NCBI GenBank assembly: GCA_937124495.1
Contig: CAKZKZ010000523.1
Location: 1 to 6,462, forward strand
Length of the DNA stretch: 6,462 nt
Source: an uncultured Dokdonia sp.
GTDB lineage: Bacteria > Bacteroidota > Bacteroidia > Flavobacteriales > Flavobacteriaceae
Direction: 5' to 3'
The notes beneath the pieces were generated by a model. The model saw only the letters and a program-made list of their open reading frames with translations. It searched no databases and was not told the DNA's origin. This document shows, one piece after another, positions 4,606-6,462 of this stretch. Position numbers and translations under genes: made by a program. Every line of letters starts with the position of its first letter. Within the stretch, counting starts at the first letter, position 1.

Positions 4606-5364
4606 TTATGTAATAATTTTCTCAATTTCTTCCATATTCTCCATCACATTTTTCTTTGAGTTTTTCTTAGATTCTATGTACTTATTGTTAGTGATTAGAA
4701 GCACTATAAGTTTTTCTATTCTTTTTGATGCTTTCAATCTAAATATCTCTTTATACGTTATAAATGACACAGTAGCCAAAGATGCTAATAAAGAAAAAAG
4801 AATAAAGAACAGAGGATATGTTTTGAGGGGGAAATCTTGGGAAGTCCAAAAGACCCAAAACATAAAATAAAAACTAATAGTGTAACAGGATATTTGTATC
4901 CAAAAAAACCAATTTTTAAGATATTTATCTCTAGTATTAATTTTAGAAACTAGAAAACTAATAATAACAGATAGAAGAAGGTATGGTAATCTAACTCCAA
5001 AGCCTATTAAAAAAACTCTTAGAGTACTCCATCCAAAAACTCTATGTTGTTTAGCAAATTGTTGAAGAGCTTGATCATTAAAAGTTATCGTTAGTTCTTT
5101 TTTGTTATTTAGTTGATGTAGATTTAATAAATAATCACCTTTTTCTATAAAATTATTTTCAAAATCACAAAAATTATCTGCTAACTGATTATCTATATCT
5201 GCAACTTTTTGATTCAAATTTAACTCGTAAGCTACTACCTTTTTATTTTTTTTTGGAAAATATATATGTGACAAAGGCGCAATAAATATCAATATTGCGC
5301 CTGTAACCATTATTACTTTATTAAAAATTTTCTTAAGCGTCAGGTTTTTCGTCTGGTTCTTCAT
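4606..5364 (-). CDS. Four-TM membrane protein with periplasmic domain, candidate signal-input partner
   Basis: This is a 252-residue protein. TM helices lie at about 17-36, 115-139, 152-173 and 183-204. A periplasmic domain of roughly 75 residues lies between TM1 and TM2 (37-112), and a Lys/Glu/Asn-rich cytoplasmic tail covers 205-252. The layout looks like the sensing half of a membrane receptor, but the tail has no H-box, HATPase motif or other known output domain. No family is recognised. It overlaps the upstream lipoprotein gene by 32 bases and ends seven bases before the response-regulator start, so the three should be co-expressed and probably work together. Met19 (5310) is an alternative start that would remove the overlap and give a shorter N-terminus. 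Base composition is very AT-rich (about 22% GC in the stretch 4861-4920). Confidence 0.7.
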   Translation of the reverse strand: MKNQTKNLTLKKIFNKVIMVTGAILIFIAPLSHIYFPKKNKKVVAYELNLNQKVADIDNQLADNFCDFENNFIEKGDYLLNLHQLNNKKELTITFNDQALQQFAKQHRVFGWSTLRVFLIGFGVRLPYLLLSVIISFLVSKINTRDKYLKNWFFWIQISCYTISFYFMFWVFWTSQDFPLKTYPLFFILFSLLASLATVSFITYKEIFRLKASKRIEKLIVLLITNNKYIESKKNSKKNVMENMEEIEKIIT

Positions 5365-5485
5365 CTTTGTCTGATTGTGATAGTTCTAGTTCTTCGTCGA
5401 GTGATACGGGTGTGCATGAGTTTAATAACGGTGTCAATACAGTTAAAACAGATACTACAAACAATACTTTTAATACTTTTTTCAT
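5333..5485 (-). CDS. 50-aa acidic lipoprotein
   Basis: This small gene encodes 50 residues. The lipoprotein signal is MKKVLKVLFVVSVLTVLTPL, then LNS and Cys24 (lipobox L-N-S-C). The mature part is only 27 residues and strongly acidic (SLDEELELSQSDKDEEPDEK). It is predicted to be lipidated at Cys24 and held at a membrane; retention at the inner membrane, outer membrane or surface cannot be decided. The start at 5485 is the only ATG with a full signal peptide. Its last 32 bases overlap the start of the four-TM protein gene in another frame, so the two are translationally linked. It could be a sensing accessory for the membrane protein/response-regulator pair; its function is unknown. Confidence 0.7.
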   Translation of the reverse strand: MKKVLKVLFVVSVLTVLTPLLNSCTPVSLDEELELSQSDKDEEPDEKPDA

Positions 5486-5625
5486 GATAAAAATTCTTTA
5501 AAGGTTATGATCTTTAAATTACTTAAATCACGATTTATTCATATAAGAAAAGGGTTGTAGTTATCATATTTTATTAACCGATTTTTACAAAAAAAGCAAC
5601 TTTAAATTTACGTTTTTATTCTTAT

Positions 5626-5659
5626 TTAAACCTGTGGTTTAACCGTAAAAAAATTACGG
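5626..5659. repeat. Two adjacent short hairpins
   Basis: TTAAACC-TGT-GGTTTAA (5626-5642) is immediately followed by CCGTAA-AAAAA-TTACGG (5643-5659). Both stems are perfect (7 and 6 bp). AACCGTAAAAAA (5641-5652) recurs as its exact complement TTTTTTACGGTT at 5750-5761, inside the loop and right arm of the hairpin at 5732-5770, so alternative pairings are possible. Confidence 0.5.
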
Positions 5660-5731
5660 CTATATGTTTAACTATCTTTTAGTTACATTTTTTTTGACCT
5701 TACAATTTTACAAAAAAACAATATATTATGA

Positions 5732-5770
5732 GTGGTCAAAACCCCCTCATTTTTTACGGTTTTTGACCAC
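5732..5770 (+). terminator. Strong inverted repeat with terminator-like tail
   Basis: GTGGTCAAAA (5732-5741) is perfectly complementary to TTTTGACCAC (5761-5770), extendable by CC/GG with one bulged T. On the plus strand it is followed by CCTTTTATATTTTATTTT, giving a terminator-like shape, though the stem is long-looped (19 bases). It could instead be a pair of operator half-sites, since both arms carry the TTTTGACC box. Confidence 0.4.
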
Positions 5771-5871
5771 CTTTTATATTTTATTTTGACATAGTTTTGA
5801 ACCTGTACAAGGGAAATTCTTTTTTGAGAAATAAATTTTTAGTTCCTACGATTTAGCTTTTATTAATATAC

Positions 5872-5887
5872 TATTGACCTGTCAATA
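5872..5887. promoter_or_regulatory. Perfect palindrome TATTGAC-CT-GTCAATA
   Basis: A 7+7 base perfect inverted repeat with a 2-base centre lies about 150 bases upstream of the plus-strand lipoprotein gene. This compact form is typical of binding sites for dimeric helix-turn-helix regulators and contains two of the TTGAC boxes of the surrounding cluster. Confidence 0.45.
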
Positions 5888-5969
5888 ATATGTTTCTACA
5901 AGTCAAAATAATATTCATCTTCCCCCGATTAGATCTGTTATTTCAGTTAATTACGTAATGTAGCGATCA

Positions 5970-6004
5970 TTGTGAGTCTGTATTTGAACACCCTTTTTAA
6001 TTTG
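5970..6004 (+). promoter_or_regulatory. Weak candidate promoter for the lipoprotein gene
   Basis: TTG at 5970-5972 and TTAATTTG at 5997-6004 approximate the Bacteroidota -33 (TTG) and -7 (TAnnTTTG) elements. The -7 box has one mismatch and the 24-base spacer is slightly long. If used, the untranslated leader would be about 20 bases. A competing -7-like word, TGTATTTG, lies at 5979-5986. Confidence 0.25.
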
Positions 6005-6032
6005 AATATTAATTTAAAACCACAGATCAAAA

Positions 6033-6462
6033 ATGATTAAGAATGTAAAATTTTGGAGAACAAGAATATTTCTTGTTCTCACAGCAATGACACTTTTTAT
6101 ATGTTGTCAAAAAGATGATGCCTCTTTTACCTCACTAAAGGCACATCAACACGAACATTTACAAACAACCACTACAAATGTTTCCTTAGATGAGATTCCA
6201 GAAGTGGCAGCGTATCTCTCAACACTAGGAGATCATAGAGGGCATTTTACCATTGAGAAATCTATTGATTTAAATAGTAGATCAAGTGAACCCGATTTAG
6301 TGATAGGAACGCTACAAACTAGAGAGATTATTGAGGTAACTGATCAATACGACCGTAAGAATCATACGTTTTTGCTAACCTCTATTGAGAATACTGATGC
6401 TACTGTTAAGTCAATATTTAACCTTATCGTTCAAGAATCTTCTAGTGGTTTATTCTCATACA
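6033..6462 (+). CDS. Predicted surface-exposed lipoprotein, 5' part only (runs off the window)
   Basis: The frame is open from the ATG at 6033 to the window end, showing 143 residues. The N-terminus is basic (MIKNVKFWRTR) with a hydrophobic core to about residue 23 (IFLVLTAMTLFI), then Cys24-Cys25-Gln-Lys-Asp-Asp. If Cys25 is the lipidated residue, Gln-Lys-Asp-Asp at +2 to +5 matches the X-K-(D/E)2 lipoprotein export signal described in Bacteroidota, which directs lipoproteins to the cell surface. The -1 residue is then Cys24; Cys24 as the acceptor is an alternative. Beyond the signal there is a His/Thr-rich linker and then 'NVSLDEIPEVAAYLSTLGD' and a mixed alpha/beta region. I recognise no family. 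The gene may be large; it lies downstream of the TTGAC box cluster, which could regulate it. Confidence 0.75.
   Translation, partial: MIKNVKFWRTRIFLVLTAMTLFICCQKDDASFTSLKAHQHEHLQTTTTNVSLDEIPEVAAYLSTLGDHRGHFTIEKSIDLNSRSSEPDLVIGTLQTREIIEVTDQYDRKNHTFLLTSIENTDATVKSIFNLIVQESSSGLFSY

Larger units (their letters stand above)
5692..5908. promoter_or_regulatory. Cluster of TTGAC/GTCAA boxes, candidate operator array
   Basis: Seven copies of TTGAC or GTCAA occur in 217 bases: TTTTGACC (5692), GGTCAAAA (5734), TTTTGACC (5761), TTTTGACA (5784), TATTGACC (5872), GTCAATA (5881) and GTCAAAA (5902). Two pairs are arranged as inverted repeats. By a rough hand estimate for this base composition, less than one would be expected. 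The dyad arrangement suits a dimeric DNA-binding protein; the response regulator encoded by the adjacent operon is an obvious candidate, which is inference. Confidence 0.45.
5486..6032. other. Gene-free divergent intergenic region rich in dyads
   Basis: These 547 bases separate the minus-strand regulator operon from the plus-strand lipoprotein gene. They contain no convincing gene. They hold a cluster of TTGAC/GTCAA boxes, four inverted repeats and one weak candidate promoter, listed separately. No good Bacteroidota promoter (TTG, about 19 bases, TAnnTTTG) was found for the minus-strand operon. A perfect -7 match on the plus strand (TAGTTTTG, 5792-5799) lacks a well-spaced TTG. Confidence 0.6.

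Noticed and set aside
4599..4625. Upstream TTG start for the response regulator (nine extra residues)
   Set aside because: It would overlap the preceding gene, and an ATG at 4598 follows that stop by seven bases.
4676..4870. 64-codon plus-strand frame opposite the four-TM gene
   Set aside because: It lies entirely within a coherent minus-strand membrane-protein gene; its hydrophobic look is an antisense effect of AT-rich codons.
5664..5789. 41-codon plus-strand frame in the intergenic region
   Set aside because: It spans the strong inverted repeat and its stop overlaps a TTGAC box; composition is Phe/Tyr/Leu-rich as expected of random AT-rich DNA and there is no ribosome site. A leader-peptide role in attenuation cannot be fully excluded.
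5632..6025. CTGTGGTTT (5632-5640) and its complement AAACCACAG (6017-6025) as element ends or att sites
   Set aside because: A 9-base match across about 380 bases of AT-rich DNA is likely by chance, and no recombinase or target duplication is seen.
1..6462. CRISPR array, tRNA, rRNA or insertion sequence
   Set aside because: No regularly spaced repeats, cloverleaf sequence, rRNA segment, transposase or terminal inverted repeats with target duplication were seen on either strand.

Overview
The window looks like chromosomal DNA of a Bacteroidota bacterium, most likely a flavobacterium. It is AT-rich, and most genes lack a strong Shine-Dalgarno site and have A-rich leaders instead. One signal peptide ends in the 'FSQ|G' style common in Flavobacteriia. 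One lipoprotein carries a Cys-Gln-Lys-Asp-Asp N-terminus like the Bacteroidota surface-export signal. No genus can be assigned from the sequence alone.

Left part (2-3026, + strand): a tightly packed run of nine genes, with overlaps or short gaps throughout. It opens with the C-terminal end of a larger protein: an Ala/Glu/Pro-rich linker followed by a PG_binding_1-like domain. Then come a one-TM protein, a three-helix holin-like protein, and an overlapping pair of membrane/coiled-coil proteins resembling a phage spanin pair. Next are a soluble beta-rich protein with a faint tail-fibre-tip look, a second TM-plus-coiled-coil protein, and a 43-aa one-TM protein. The run ends with a membrane-anchored M15-type peptidase. 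Seven of the nine have a membrane segment or signal peptide. The set reads like an envelope-penetration or lysis cassette at the 3' end of a phage-tail-like locus (prophage, tailocin or extracellular contractile injection system). No tail structural gene lies inside the window, so that parentage is inference.

Middle (3023-3809): a DinB/YfiT-family four-helix-bundle protein on the - strand, convergent with the peptidase. The two stop codons overlap. The only good terminator-like hairpin for the DinB transcript lies inside the peptidase gene. A structured 226-base spacer follows.

Right part (3810-5485, - strand): a very AT-rich three-gene operon. It encodes a 50-aa acidic lipoprotein, a four-TM membrane protein with a periplasmic domain, and a REC-HTH (LuxR-type) response regulator with an unusual N-terminal extension. 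No histidine kinase is present, so the membrane protein is the obvious candidate for signal input, possibly with a kinase elsewhere.

Far right (5486-6462): a 547-base gene-free region holding seven TTGAC/GTCAA boxes in about 217 bases, several dyads and a possible attenuator. It is followed by the 5' end of a predicted surface lipoprotein that runs off the window. The boxes lie between the response-regulator operon and the lipoprotein gene and could be its operators, which is untested.
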